Shown: positions 1 through 6,473, numbered from the stretch's first letter. The stretch is DNA of 12,415 nt from Dysgonamonadaceae bacterium (GCA_031284225.1 JAITAH010000268.1:1-12415); one strand, 5' to 3'. Program-made: numbers and translations. The notes: generated from the letters alone by a model not told the origin.

Positions 1-1100
1 ACATTCGCACCAATTTGTTGATAACCGCTAATCCGGGCGCTACCCTCGAAATTGTTATGGATCCGGGAACCGGCGATAAAATCAGCGGAACGGGCGATGG
101 AACGATGCAAATCCAATACGGCACCAAAATGCCGCTGCGAGTCTTCGGAAATTACCGGATCGACCGGGGATCGTATAATTTCAGCTTCCAGCGAGCCATT
201 TTCCGGAATTTCGAGATCGAGGAGGGCAGTTCGATCACTTTCCGCGGCGATCCGTTTACCGCCGCTCTGGATGTTAAGGCAGCTTATACGGTATCCGCCA
301 ATTTGGGCGATTTAGACCAGCAACTCGTACAGCAAACCGAAGATACCCGGCGGTTGAGCGCTCGCGATAATATTCCCGTCAACTGCGTCCTGTTGCTGTC
401 AGGCCCGCTCGAACAGCCGGCGATCAAATTCGATTTGGAATTGCCGGGCGCTACCTCCGAAATAGAACGGCAGGTGAAAAGCTATATTCGCACCGACGAT
501 ATGATGAACCGGCAAATCATTTATCTCCTCTTGATGGGGCGATTCTATACGGCGCCGGAATATGTGCGGAACGATACGAAATATAACAATGATTTATCGC
601 TGCTCACGTCCACCCTGTTGTCCTATATCTCTACCCTGCTGAGCGACAAGTTCCGGGTAGATACGAAATTTCACCAGACCTACGAAGAGGGCGGGACAAA
701 TACCGAGATGGAATTGCTCCTGTCGAGCACACTGCTGAATAACCGGTTGATTATTAATGGGAATTTCGGCTATGTCCGTAATCCTCACCTGAATGCGTCC
801 AACAGCGAGGTTCCTTTGATTGGGGATTTTGATATCGAATATAAATTAACCAAAAACGGCGATATCCGCCTCAAAGGATTCAACCGCTATAACTACCGGA
901 ATTACTACAGCCGGACGCCCGAAATGACTCAGGGCTTCGGTATCCTTTTCCGGCGGGATTTTAATAACGTGAACGATTTATTCATCAGACGTTCGCGATT
1001 GCCGCTTTTGGGTTTGCCTCCGGCAGAGATTTTGACGGTTCCCGCTCCGTCCGATACGACGAAAGTAAACACAGGAAAGAGCGGGACAAGTCTGCAATAA
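1..1100 (+). CDS. TamB-like translocation/assembly module protein, C-terminal part (5' end cut by window)
   Basis: The reading frame is already open at the first base (full codons from base 3, reading IRTNLLITANPG) and runs to TAA at 1098-1100, so about 365 C-terminal codons are present and the true start lies outside the window. The protein is rich in alternating polar/hydrophobic beta strands with no membrane helix, as expected for the TamB/DUF490 C-terminal domain. This region also has the conserved feel of the family: GNYRIDRGSYNF near the front, then LSGPLEQPAIKFDLELPG, IIYLLLMGRF in the middle, and an ending close to GFGILFRRDF, which is typical of Bacteroidota TamB proteins. TamB proteins span the periplasm and are linked to outer-membrane protein assembly and phospholipid transport; in Bacteroidota they often sit near a BamA-family gene, which would be upstream and outside this window. 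The last 30 residues are a Pro/Ser/Thr-rich tail. The family call is fairly sure; the exact role is inferred. Confidence 0.82.
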   Translation, partial: IRTNLLITANPGATLEIVMDPGTGDKISGTGDGTMQIQYGTKMPLRVFGNYRIDRGSYNFSFQRAIFRNFEIEEGSSITFRGDPFTAALDVKAAYTVSANLGDLDQQLVQQTEDTRRLSARDNIPVNCVLLLSGPLEQPAIKFDLELPGATSEIERQVKSYIRTDDMMNRQIIYLLLMGRFYTAPEYVRNDTKYNNDLSLLTSTLLSYISTLLSDKFRVDTKFHQTYEEGGTNTEMELLLSSTLLNNRLIINGNFGYVRNPHLNASNSEVPLIGDFDIEYKLTKNGDIRLKGFNRYNYRNYYSRTPEMTQGFGILFRRDFNNVNDLFIRRSRLPLLGLPPAEILTVPAPSDTTKVNTGKSGTSLQ

Positions 1101-1107
1101 CGGGTTT

Positions 1108-2178
1108 TTACTGTACGGAGAATCGGTAAACGGTTTTCGATTCAAATACTTCCCCGGGACGAAGCACTGCCGAAGGATACTCCGGATGATGAATGCTGTC
1201 GGGATAATGCTGCGTTTCCAGACAGAACGCCGAACGTTTGGGATAAGCATGCCCGTTTTTTCCGGTAAAACTGCCGTCTAAAAAATTACCCGTATAGAGT
1301 TGTACGCCGGGCTGGGTAGTATAAATATCCAGAACGATGCCTGTTTGGGGCGAAACCGCTTTTGCCGCATAAGTCAATCCGGGAGCGGTGCGGTTGATAA
1401 TGTAATTATGATCGTAACCGTTGCCGTATTTCAGTTGGATATGGTCGGCCTCGATACGCTCGCCGATGGTGTGCGGCGAACGGAAATCGAAAGGAGTGCC
1501 TTCCACTTTTTCGAGAGGCCCCAGGGGAATCGCAACCTCGCTGGCCGGCAAAAAGGCATCGGCATTGATTTGCAGTTCATGATCGCCGATATACGGATCG
1601 CCTTCGCCCGAAAGATTGAAATATGAATGATTGGTCAGATTCAGGATCGTTGCTTTATCCGTAACCGCCTTGTAGCTAATTTCCAAAGCATTATCATCCG
1701 TTAACCGGTAAATCATGCCGACTTTCAGGTTTCCCGGAAAACCCTCTTCGCCGTCTTCGGAAAGATAAGATAATTCAAGGGTTTGATTGTCCAATAGTTT
1801 CGCATCCCAAACCACGGCGTTAAACCCTTTGAGTCCGCCGTGTAAACTGCTTGGCCCGGAATTAGCGGCTAAGCGGTATTCTACGCCATCCAGCGTAAAC
1901 TGCGCATTGGCAATCCGGTTGGCCGTTCGTCCGCAAACGGCGCCGAAATACGGTTCCTGATCGTTCAGGTAGTCGGCAATATTGCTTTTTCCTAAAACGA
2001 CGTCGGTTAACTTTCCGTTTTTGTCCGGCACGTGCAGGGATACGATTTTTGCGCCATAATTGGTAACGGACATTTCCGCTCCGTTTGCATTGGTCAGAAT
2101 GAATAATCTCACCGGTTTGTCCGCTACGATTTTTTCAAAATCTTTTACTTGCAGACCATCTACTGTTCTTGTTTTCAT
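1108..2178 (-). CDS. galM: Galactose mutarotase (aldose 1-epimerase)
   Basis: This 356-residue protein interconverts alpha and beta anomers of galactose and related aldoses and feeds the Leloir pathway. It has the family's normal length. The expected active-site set can be read by spacing against known GalM enzymes: Arg88 in GRTANRI, His113 in SLHGG, the catalytic acid His184 in NHSYFNLSG, Asp256 in GYDHNYI and the catalytic base Glu321 in CLETQHYPDS. PGVQLYTGNFLDG near residue 290 and the RPGE motif at 340-343 also fit. There is no signal peptide, so it should be cytoplasmic. ATG at 2178 is the natural start, because the beta-strand NANGAEMSVTNYGAKIVSL follows at the expected distance. The gene converges on the TamB-like gene and lies 215 bp downstream of the ABC permease on the same strand. 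No TAnnTTTG box is visible in front of it, so its promoter is unknown and read-through from the ABC operon is possible. Other Leloir genes are not in the window. Confidence 0.95.
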   Translation of the reverse strand: MKTRTVDGLQVKDFEKIVADKPVRLFILTNANGAEMSVTNYGAKIVSLHVPDKNGKLTDVVLGKSNIADYLNDQEPYFGAVCGRTANRIANAQFTLDGVEYRLAANSGPSSLHGGLKGFNAVVWDAKLLDNQTLELSYLSEDGEEGFPGNLKVGMIYRLTDDNALEISYKAVTDKATILNLTNHSYFNLSGEGDPYIGDHELQINADAFLPASEVAIPLGPLEKVEGTPFDFRSPHTIGERIEADHIQLKYGNGYDHNYIINRTAPGLTYAAKAVSPQTGIVLDIYTTQPGVQLYTGNFLDGSFTGKNGHAYPKRSAFCLETQHYPDSIHHPEYPSAVLRPGEVFESKTVYRFSVQ

Positions 2179-2258
2179 GATGTTATAAAATTAATTAATA
2201 TAAAAATTGTTTGTATGAATACGTGAAAATACGGTTGCCTTCTGCGCCCTCGCATTGC

Positions 2259-2358
2259 TGCCGGCAACGGGGCAACAACATTGCCGGCAGTGGGGCAACA
2301 ACATTGCCGGCAACGGGGCGACAACATTGCCGGCAGTGTTGTTGCCGCATCGCCGGCA
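2259..2358. repeat. GC-rich 23-bp tandem repeat array with palindromic TGCCGGCA cores
   Basis: The 8-bp self-complementary core TGCCGGCA begins at 2259, 2282, 2305 and 2328, and a one-base variant (CGCCGGCA) begins at 2351, so the period is exactly 23 bp over five cores. Each full unit reads core, then (A/G)(C/T)GGGGC, then (A/G)ACAACAT. Units 1 and 3 carry AC after the core and units 2 and 4 carry GT. In unit 4 (2328-2350) the GGGGCAACAAC arm is replaced by its inverse, GTTGTTGCC. The array lies wholly between genes. It has no unique spacers, so it is not a CRISPR. It could be a variable-number tandem repeat, a REP-like palindromic element or a processing/termination structure for the ABC transcript. 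Confidence 0.85.
2317..2346. other. Extended near-palindrome at the unit 3/unit 4 junction (potential hairpin)
   Basis: The sequence is symmetric about the point between 2331 and 2332. Thirteen of fifteen base pairs are Watson-Crick and the other two (2320/2343 and 2327/2336) are G-T, so a plus-strand RNA could pair throughout. A minus-strand RNA, the direction of the flanking genes, would have two A-C mismatches. No T-tract follows on either side, so it is not a classical intrinsic terminator. Confidence 0.6.
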
Positions 2359-2393
2359 TTCCGATAGCTGTCTTCCATTTCCATTGCATAAAC

Positions 2394-3503
2394 TTAATAC
2401 CATTTAAAGAATTTCATTCCAATAACAAAACAGATTACGCCGAAAGCGGAAAGCGCAACAGAGGGCGTAATAATTTCCAGCCAGCCGGCGCCTTCGTTAA
2501 AAACACTCCGGATACCGTCGGTCAAGGCCGTTAAGGGCAATAGCCGGATGATCCGGATGCTCCATTCCGGGAAATTGTGGTAACTGAAAAAAATACCCGA
2601 AAGAATCATCATCGGCATTTGCACGGCATTGATCCAGCCGGTACCAACCTCCGTTTTGGAAGTATGGCACGAAACCAGTACGGCAATGCCGGTGAAGGCA
2701 ATGTTGCCTGCGAGGAACAGCGCCAGCAACGCGCCGATATTCCCTTGTATTTGAATATCAAAGAGTAACCAGACGAAAAAGAATAAAATGAGGGCTTCCG
2801 CAACATTCATCAAAGTGCGGACGAACATCAGGGCAAACAGGAAATTCGATTTTTTCATCGGAGTAGCCACCATCCGGCGCAGCAGTTTTTGCGAACGCCG
2901 TTCGATAATGGTGTAACTGACGCCCCAAAGAATGGAACTCATGATGCCGAAAGCGATTAAACCCGGCGCCAGAAAGTCGATATACCGTACGCCTTTCAAC
3001 GTTAACGGACGGATAGCCGCGGTGGCCGGCGCAACGACGGTTTCCGGCGAATGGATCAAAGCCGAAAGTTTCATATAGACCAATTGTGCCTGCGAATTGT
3101 GCGGATCGAAATGGTATTGCATTTTTCCCAGCGAATCCGTAACAATCACATCCGCCTCGCCCCGTTTCAACGCAACGATGGCCGATTTCCAAGTATTCCG
3201 CTCGAACAGAAATTCGGTGTTGCCCAGAATATCATCGTTTATTTTCCATGACAAAACGTCTTTTTTCTGAATCTTTTTCGGATGAGCATAGACATGCAGC
3301 AGCGAATCGAGTTCCGTCGGACGGTTTTCCACTACAATAACATGAAATTTGGATTCGGTCTTTTGGGTAAACGCCAAACCCAGTCCGATGGAAATCAGTA
3401 CCGGAAAAATAATTCCCCAGAACAACACTTCCGGCTCGCGAATGGTTTCTAAAAACTGTGTCAGCGTCAGTTGATAAAGTGGAGTGTTTTTGAATGATTT
3501 CAT
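2394..3503 (-). CDS. ABC-2 type exporter permease
   Basis: This is a 369-residue inner-membrane protein of the ABC-2 permease family (DrrB/YhhJ/YbhR-like). It has one N-terminal membrane helix at about 27-45, a periplasmic domain of about 130 residues (46-175), then five more helices at about 176-200, 221-250, 256-280, 291-308 and 344-366. The periplasmic part shows the family pattern: a strand FHVIVVEN, then ALKRGEADVIVTD, then YHFDPHNSQAQL. The segment MPMMILSGIFFSYHNFP in the fifth helix is the usual ABC-2 signature area. It starts one base after the ATPase stop codon, so the two genes are almost certainly co-transcribed and coupled in translation. With one permease and one ATPase gene the working transporter is probably a homodimer of each. 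The substrate cannot be read from the sequence; drugs, lipids or envelope components are all possible. Confidence 0.9.
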   Translation of the reverse strand: MKSFKNTPLYQLTLTQFLETIREPEVLFWGIIFPVLISIGLGLAFTQKTESKFHVIVVENRPTELDSLLHVYAHPKKIQKKDVLSWKINDDILGNTEFLFERNTWKSAIVALKRGEADVIVTDSLGKMQYHFDPHNSQAQLVYMKLSALIHSPETVVAPATAAIRPLTLKGVRYIDFLAPGLIAFGIMSSILWGVSYTIIERRSQKLLRRMVATPMKKSNFLFALMFVRTLMNVAEALILFFFVWLLFDIQIQGNIGALLALFLAGNIAFTGIAVLVSCHTSKTEVGTGWINAVQMPMMILSGIFFSYHNFPEWSIRIIRLLPLTALTDGIRSVFNEGAGWLEIITPSVALSAFGVICFVIGMKFFKWY

Positions 3504-3504
3504 G

Positions 3505-4248
3505 TTACTGTATTTCTTCCGGAGTTTCGTTCAGTGTTTTGCCCGTCAACTGGATAAACAATTCGTCCAGATTACGGGCGTTTTCGTTCAATAGCGCATC
3601 CAACCGGCCTTCCCGCAGGATTTTCCCTTCATCGACAATAATAATATAGTCGCACAACGATTCCGCCTCCTCCATGTAATGCGTAGTCAGGATTAACGTA
3701 GTTTCCCCCTGATCTTTCAAGGCTTTGAGAATCTTCCAGAGGTCGAGGCGCGAATGGGGATCGAGTCCGGTAGTCGGTTCGTCCAAAAACAGGATTTGCG
3801 GATGATTCAGCAGCGCCACTGCCAATGCCAGTCGTTGCCGTTGTCCGCCCGAAAGCGTTCCGGTCATGGCTTTGTGCTTACTTATCAAGCCGGTCCATTC
3901 GATAACTTCATCGACGCGCCTTTCATCCAATCCGAAGAAACTGGCGAAAAGTCGCAAGGTTTCGCGAACCGTCAGTTTTTCGGGGAAACGGGTTTCCTGA
4001 AGCGATAAGCCGATGATTTTCCGGAGTTCGTTCTCATGCTTTTGCCAAGATTTCCCTTGGATACGGATGCTGCCGCGGTCGGGTAGCCGCAAACCTTCCA
4101 TCATCTCGACCAGCGTGGTTTTTCCTGCGCCGTTAGGTCCCAGCAAAGCGACAAATTCGCCCGGTTGTATCGCGAGCGAAATTCCCCGCACGGCTTGTAC
4201 GTCTTTGAAGGATTTATACACTTCGTTTACCTCTATCTGAAGCATCAT
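3505..4248 (-). CDS. ABC transporter ATP-binding protein (exporter ATPase)
   Basis: This 247-residue nucleotide-binding subunit powers the permease encoded just downstream. All expected motifs are intact: Walker A GPNGAGKTT at 37-45, Q-loop Gln84, signature LSGGQ at 132-136, Walker B ILFLDEP at 152-158, the D-loop GLD at 161-163, and the switch His190 in LTTHYMEEAE. The THYMEEAE form and the TTGLDP loop are typical of the DrrA/CcmA-like ABC-2 exporter group. It starts with two adjacent Met codons (4248 and 4245), and either could be used. The promoter lies in the 47-bp divergent gap shared with recF. The protein should sit on the cytoplasmic face of the inner membrane. The family is certain; the substrate is unknown. 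Confidence 0.95.
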   Translation of the reverse strand: MMLQIEVNEVYKSFKDVQAVRGISLAIQPGEFVALLGPNGAGKTTLVEMMEGLRLPDRGSIRIQGKSWQKHENELRKIIGLSLQETRFPEKLTVRETLRLFASFFGLDERRVDEVIEWTGLISKHKAMTGTLSGGQRQRLALAVALLNHPQILFLDEPTTGLDPHSRLDLWKILKALKDQGETTLILTTHYMEEAESLCDYIIIVDEGKILREGRLDALLNENARNLDELFIQLTGKTLNETPEEIQ

Positions 4249-4260
4249 TTTAATTTTTAC

Positions 4261-4292
4261 TTTGCAAAAGTAGCGAAATTGACTTACATTTG
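4261..4292 (+). promoter_or_regulatory. Bacteroidetes promoter for recF-DUF721 operon
   Basis: There is a -33 TTTG at 4261-4264 and an exact TAnnTTTG box (TACATTTG) at 4285-4292, with 20 bp between them, which matches the Bacteroidetes sigma-ABfr consensus. The -7 box ends three bases before the recF ATG, so the start of transcription should fall at or very near the start codon. Confidence 0.7.
4265..4272 (-). promoter_or_regulatory. Bacteroidetes -7 box for the ABC exporter operon
   Basis: Read on the minus strand, this is TACTTTTG, an exact match to the TAnnTTTG -7 consensus of Bacteroidetes. Transcription would start around 4258-4261, leaving a leader of roughly 10 bases before the ATPase ATG at 4248. 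A clear -33 TTTG is not visible at the usual distance. Confidence 0.6.
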
Positions 4293-4295
4293 TGC

Positions 4296-5417
4296 ATGAT
4301 TATCGACAAAATATCCATATTGAATTTTAAGAATATTGAAGAAGCAGAACTTTCTTTTTCCCGGAAAATGAATTGTTTTTTCGGCGATAACGGTATGGGG
4401 AAAACAAATTTACTGGACGCTTTGTACTACCTTTCGTTCACGAGAAATTACACGAATCTGGTTGATTCGCAATTGATTATGCACAACCGGGAATTTGCCG
4501 TTATTCAAGGCTATTACACCGATAATGAAACGGTTGAAGAAATTTATTGCGGTATCAAACACAAACAGCGAAAGACGTTTAAACGGAATAAAAAAGAGTA
4601 CGAACGCCTTTCGGAACACATCGGCCTGATTCCGTTGGTTATGATTTCGCCGGCCGACATCGAACTGATCCGGGGCGGAAGCGACGAGCGCCGAAAGTTT
4701 GCAGATATGCTTATTTGCCAGTACGATAAAGAATACATGCGAGCGCTGATTCATTACAACAAAGCGTTACAGCAGCGCAACGCCCTATTGAAAATAAATC
4801 CGCTTCAGGCAACAGAAAATGAGGTTTTTGAGCTTTGGGAAGAACAGATGTCTGCTTCGGGACAAATCATTTACGAAAAGCGGAAAGCTTTTGTCGAAGG
4901 CTTCCGTTCCCTGTTTCAGGAATATTACCGGATTATCAGCCACGAAAACGAAAAGGTGGATTTAACCTACGAGTCGCAGTTGGACAGCGCCTCGCTGGCG
5001 AGATTATTGCACGAAAAACGGGACAGGGACCGGATACTCGGCTATACCAGTTCGGGCGTGCATAAAGACGATTTTCATTTCTTATTAGACGAGTATTTAA
5101 TTCGTAAAATCGGTTCGCAAGGACAGAATAAAACCTGTTTGATTGCCCTGAAGCTGGCGCAATTCAGTATGCTGGTACAGGAAGGTTCGTCCGTTCCGGT
5201 GCTTTTGCTGGACGATCTGTTCGACAAATTAGACGCCAAACGGGTGGAACAGATTATCCAACTGGTATCACAACCCGCTTTCGGACAAATTTTTATCACT
5301 GATACCAATCGAAAATACTTGGACGAAATCTTGGCCGGGATGCAGCACAATTACAAATTGTTTTACGTAGAAAAAGGACAAATCCATGAAACGGATCGAT
5401 TCGCAACCCATCGGTAA
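4296..5417 (+). CDS. recF: DNA replication and repair protein RecF
   Basis: This 373-residue SMC-like ATPase binds gapped DNA and, with RecO and RecR, helps load RecA at stalled forks. Walker A is GDNGMGKT at 30-37, followed by NLLDALYYLSF. The RecF signature is GSQGQNK at 273-279, Walker B is VLLLDD at 302-307, and the following LFDKLD and ITDTNRK segments are family-typical. Length is normal. I chose ATG at 4296 (MIIDKISILNFKNI), because the family begins directly with this first strand. The in-frame TTG six bases earlier lies inside the promoter -7 box and is unlikely to be a start. The gene is divergent from the ABC exporter, and its last 32 bases overlap the DUF721 gene. The usual dnaA/dnaN neighbours are absent here. 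Confidence 0.95.
   Translation: MIIDKISILNFKNIEEAELSFSRKMNCFFGDNGMGKTNLLDALYYLSFTRNYTNLVDSQLIMHNREFAVIQGYYTDNETVEEIYCGIKHKQRKTFKRNKKEYERLSEHIGLIPLVMISPADIELIRGGSDERRKFADMLICQYDKEYMRALIHYNKALQQRNALLKINPLQATENEVFELWEEQMSASGQIIYEKRKAFVEGFRSLFQEYYRIISHENEKVDLTYESQLDSASLARLLHEKRDRDRILGYTSSGVHKDDFHFLLDEYLIRKIGSQGQNKTCLIALKLAQFSMLVQEGSSVPVLLLDDLFDKLDAKRVEQIIQLVSQPAFGQIFITDTNRKYLDEILAGMQHNYKLFYVEKGQIHETDRFATHR
5374..5378 (+). promoter_or_regulatory. Shine-Dalgarno-like site for the DUF721 gene, inside recF
   Basis: AAGGA lies seven bases before the ATG at 5386. Most other starts in the window have only A-rich leaders, so this site is notable; it would support re-initiation within the recF message. 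Confidence 0.5.
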
Positions 5418-5679
5418 AATCATAGAAACTTTTTTCGAGGAGAATCCTCTCTTGGCAGATAAATTGGCCGAAATGCGGTTGATTCATTATTGGAATAACC
5501 GAATGAGTTCGGCCATCAGTCGTTATACGGGCAACTTGTTTGTGAAAAACCGGATTTTGTACGTCCAACTGAAATCGTCCGTATTGAAAAATGAGCTCAT
5601 GATGCACCGGGAGCAAATGATTACTAACCTGAACCGGGAGGCGGGTCGTTCCATCATAGACAATATTGTTTTTTGTTAG
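5386..5679 (+). CDS. DUF721 / DciA-like protein
   Basis: This is a 97-residue cytoplasmic protein of the DUF721 (PF05258) type, the family that contains DciA, a loader or partner of the replicative helicase DnaB. The visible family features are a helical start, a conserved Trp36 in IHYWNNRMSSAIS, a strand pair NLFVKNRILYVQLKSS (positions 50-65), then VLKNELMMHREQMITNLNREAG and a final strand SIIDNIVF. Together they match the compact KH-like core. It is at the short end of the family and lacks a long tail. It overlaps the end of recF by 32 bases in another frame, so the two are co-expressed and probably translationally coupled. DUF721 genes next to recF are also known in other phyla, which supports a replication role. 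A helicase-loading function is inferred from the family and not shown by this sequence. Confidence 0.82.
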   Translation: MKRIDSQPIGKIIETFFEENPLLADKLAEMRLIHYWNNRMSSAISRYTGNLFVKNRILYVQLKSSVLKNELMMHREQMITNLNREAGRSIIDNIVFC

Positions 5680-5737
5680 GATTCTATTTTTACTATATTT
5701 AGCTATTTGTATAAAGATTATTTAACCAAAAGGCACC

Positions 5738-5767
5738 TGAAAACTTTTTTTGTTTCAAAAGTTTTCA
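5738..5767. promoter_or_regulatory. Perfect inverted repeat, candidate TetR operator
   Basis: The arms TGAAAACTTTT (5738-5748) and AAAAGTTTTCA (5757-5767) are perfect inverse complements around an 8-base centre. The centre contains the -33-like TTTG, and the right arm ends just before the -7-like box. A bound repressor would therefore cover the promoter. The TetR gene is the first gene of the operon, as expected for self-regulation. No T-tract follows, so a terminator is less likely. Confidence 0.6.
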
Positions 5768-5776
5768 CTTACTTTG
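5749..5776 (+). promoter_or_regulatory. Probable promoter of the TetR-efflux operon
   Basis: A TTTG at 5749-5752 and TTACTTTG at 5769-5776 (followed by CAGC) resemble the Bacteroidetes -33 and -7 elements. The -7 box deviates at one position (TT where TA is expected) and the 16-bp spacing is shorter than usual. The 5' leader would be about 70 bases. Confidence 0.5.
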
Positions 5777-5810
5777 CAGCGTTTTTAAAATAAACGGGAA
5801 AGTTATTTGT

Positions 5811-5824
5811 CTTTATAGATAAAG
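5811..5824. promoter_or_regulatory. Short palindrome in the TetR leader
   Basis: CTTTAT and ATAAAG flank a 2-base centre (AG) as a perfect inverted repeat, about 30 bases before the TetR start. It could be a second operator half or a leader hairpin, but a 14-base AT-rich match may also be chance. Confidence 0.3.
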
Positions 5825-5854
5825 GCTCGTTGTTTTAGGGAAAAGCAAAAAGAA

Positions 5855-6472
5855 ATGGAATTAAAAGACCGGATTATTCAGGAAGCGTCGATACTCTTTT
5901 TTACCAAAGGAGTAAGGAGTATGACGATGTCCGATATTGCCAACGAATTGGGTATTTCTAAGCGGACATTGTACGAAGTATTCCGGGATAAGGAAGAACT
6001 GATTGAAACCTGCGTCCAAAACCATTTTGAAAAAATAGACCGGGAGATTGGTATTATGGTGTCCAATTCGGAAGATGTAATCGATACCTTGATGCGCATG
6101 TACACCAAAAATCTTCAGGAAGTGCAGAACACCAATAAATCGGTGTTGCACGACCTGAAAAAGTATCATGTTTCGGTGTATCGTAAAGTCAAATGCAGGC
6201 AAAATGAAGGATTGCAGATTTTTATTCCCTTGTTCAACAAAGGAATCAAGCAAGGCTTGATTCGGGAAGATATGAATTTTGAAATCTTGACATGGTTGCT
6301 CAAAGCTCAGTTCAAAGCCCTGATGGACGACGAATTTATTCCCACCGATAAATATCCGGCGGAGGAATTTATCCGGGCAATCATTCTCAATTTTATACGA
6401 GGCATTGCCACTCCTTTGGGAAATGACAAAATAGATAAAATAGTTGCGCAATTAGCAAATAAGACAAAATAA
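5855..6472 (+). CDS. TetR/AcrR-family transcriptional regulator
   Basis: This 205-residue protein has a clear N-terminal TetR DNA-binding domain: helices from about residue 4, and the helix-turn-helix TMSDIANELGISKRTLYEVF at about 24-43, followed by DKEELI. The C-terminal part (about 55-200) is all helical and variable, as in ligand-binding domains of the family, with PLFNKGIKQGLIREDM as a recognisable late segment. It should act as a cytoplasmic dimer that represses the downstream efflux genes until a ligand binds. The gene is first in a five-gene run and lies only 16 bases before the TolC-like gene, so it is probably self-regulated; the inverted repeat at 5738-5767 is the likely operator. 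ATG at 5855 follows an A-rich leader typical of Bacteroidota. The ligand is unknown. Confidence 0.92.
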   Translation: MELKDRIIQEASILFFTKGVRSMTMSDIANELGISKRTLYEVFRDKEELIETCVQNHFEKIDREIGIMVSNSEDVIDTLMRMYTKNLQEVQNTNKSVLHDLKKYHVSVYRKVKCRQNEGLQIFIPLFNKGIKQGLIREDMNFEILTWLLKAQFKALMDDEFIPTDKYPAEEFIRAIILNFIRGIATPLGNDKIDKIVAQLANKTK

Positions 6473-6473
6473 A

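Larger units (their letters stand above)
2179..2393. other. Non-coding spacer between ABC permease and galM
   Basis: This 215-bp gap splits into an AT-rich galM leader (2179-2230), a GC-rich repeat array (2259-2358) and a short unique stretch next to the permease stop. Open frames can be read through it in several frames on both strands, but only because the repeat unit lacks stop codons. They encode low-complexity Cys/Arg/Pro-rich peptides and do not look like genes. Confidence 0.75.
5680..5854 (+). other. Regulatory spacer before the efflux operon
   Basis: This 175-bp AT-rich gap has no gene. It holds a promoter-like region, a perfect 11-bp inverted repeat and a second short palindrome (all listed separately), then an A-rich leader before the TetR start codon. 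I see no intrinsic terminator for the recF operon in it. Confidence 0.7.

Noticed and set aside
1101..1150. Possible bidirectional terminator at the TamB-galM convergence
   Set aside because: The gap is only 7 bases and I could find just a weak 5-bp inverted match inside the galM 3' end, which is not enough to call.
2259..2358. Repeat array as a CRISPR
   Set aside because: The units are directly adjacent with no unique spacers, and no cas gene is present.
2175..2534. Several overlapping open frames (64-107 residues) on both strands across the repeat array
   Set aside because: They are open only because the 23-bp unit has no stop codon, they give low-complexity Cys/Arg/Pro peptides, and they run into the permease or galM genes in the wrong frame.
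2758..3192. 144-residue alternative minus-strand frame within the ABC permease
   Set aside because: It overlaps the well-supported permease on the same strand in another frame, and its composition is not protein-like.
4290..4295. TTG at 4290 as the recF start
   Set aside because: It lies in the -7 promoter box, and RecF proteins of this type begin at the MIIDKISILN strand encoded from the ATG at 4296.
5738..5767. Inverted repeat as an intrinsic terminator for recF-DUF721
   Set aside because: The stem is AT-rich, lies about 60 bases after the stop codon and lacks a following T-tract; its fit with the promoter elements is better explained as an operator.
5861..6451. 196-residue open frame antisense to the TetR gene
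   Set aside because: The plus-strand TetR has clear domain motifs and operon context; the antisense frame has no recognisable motif and is a shadow.
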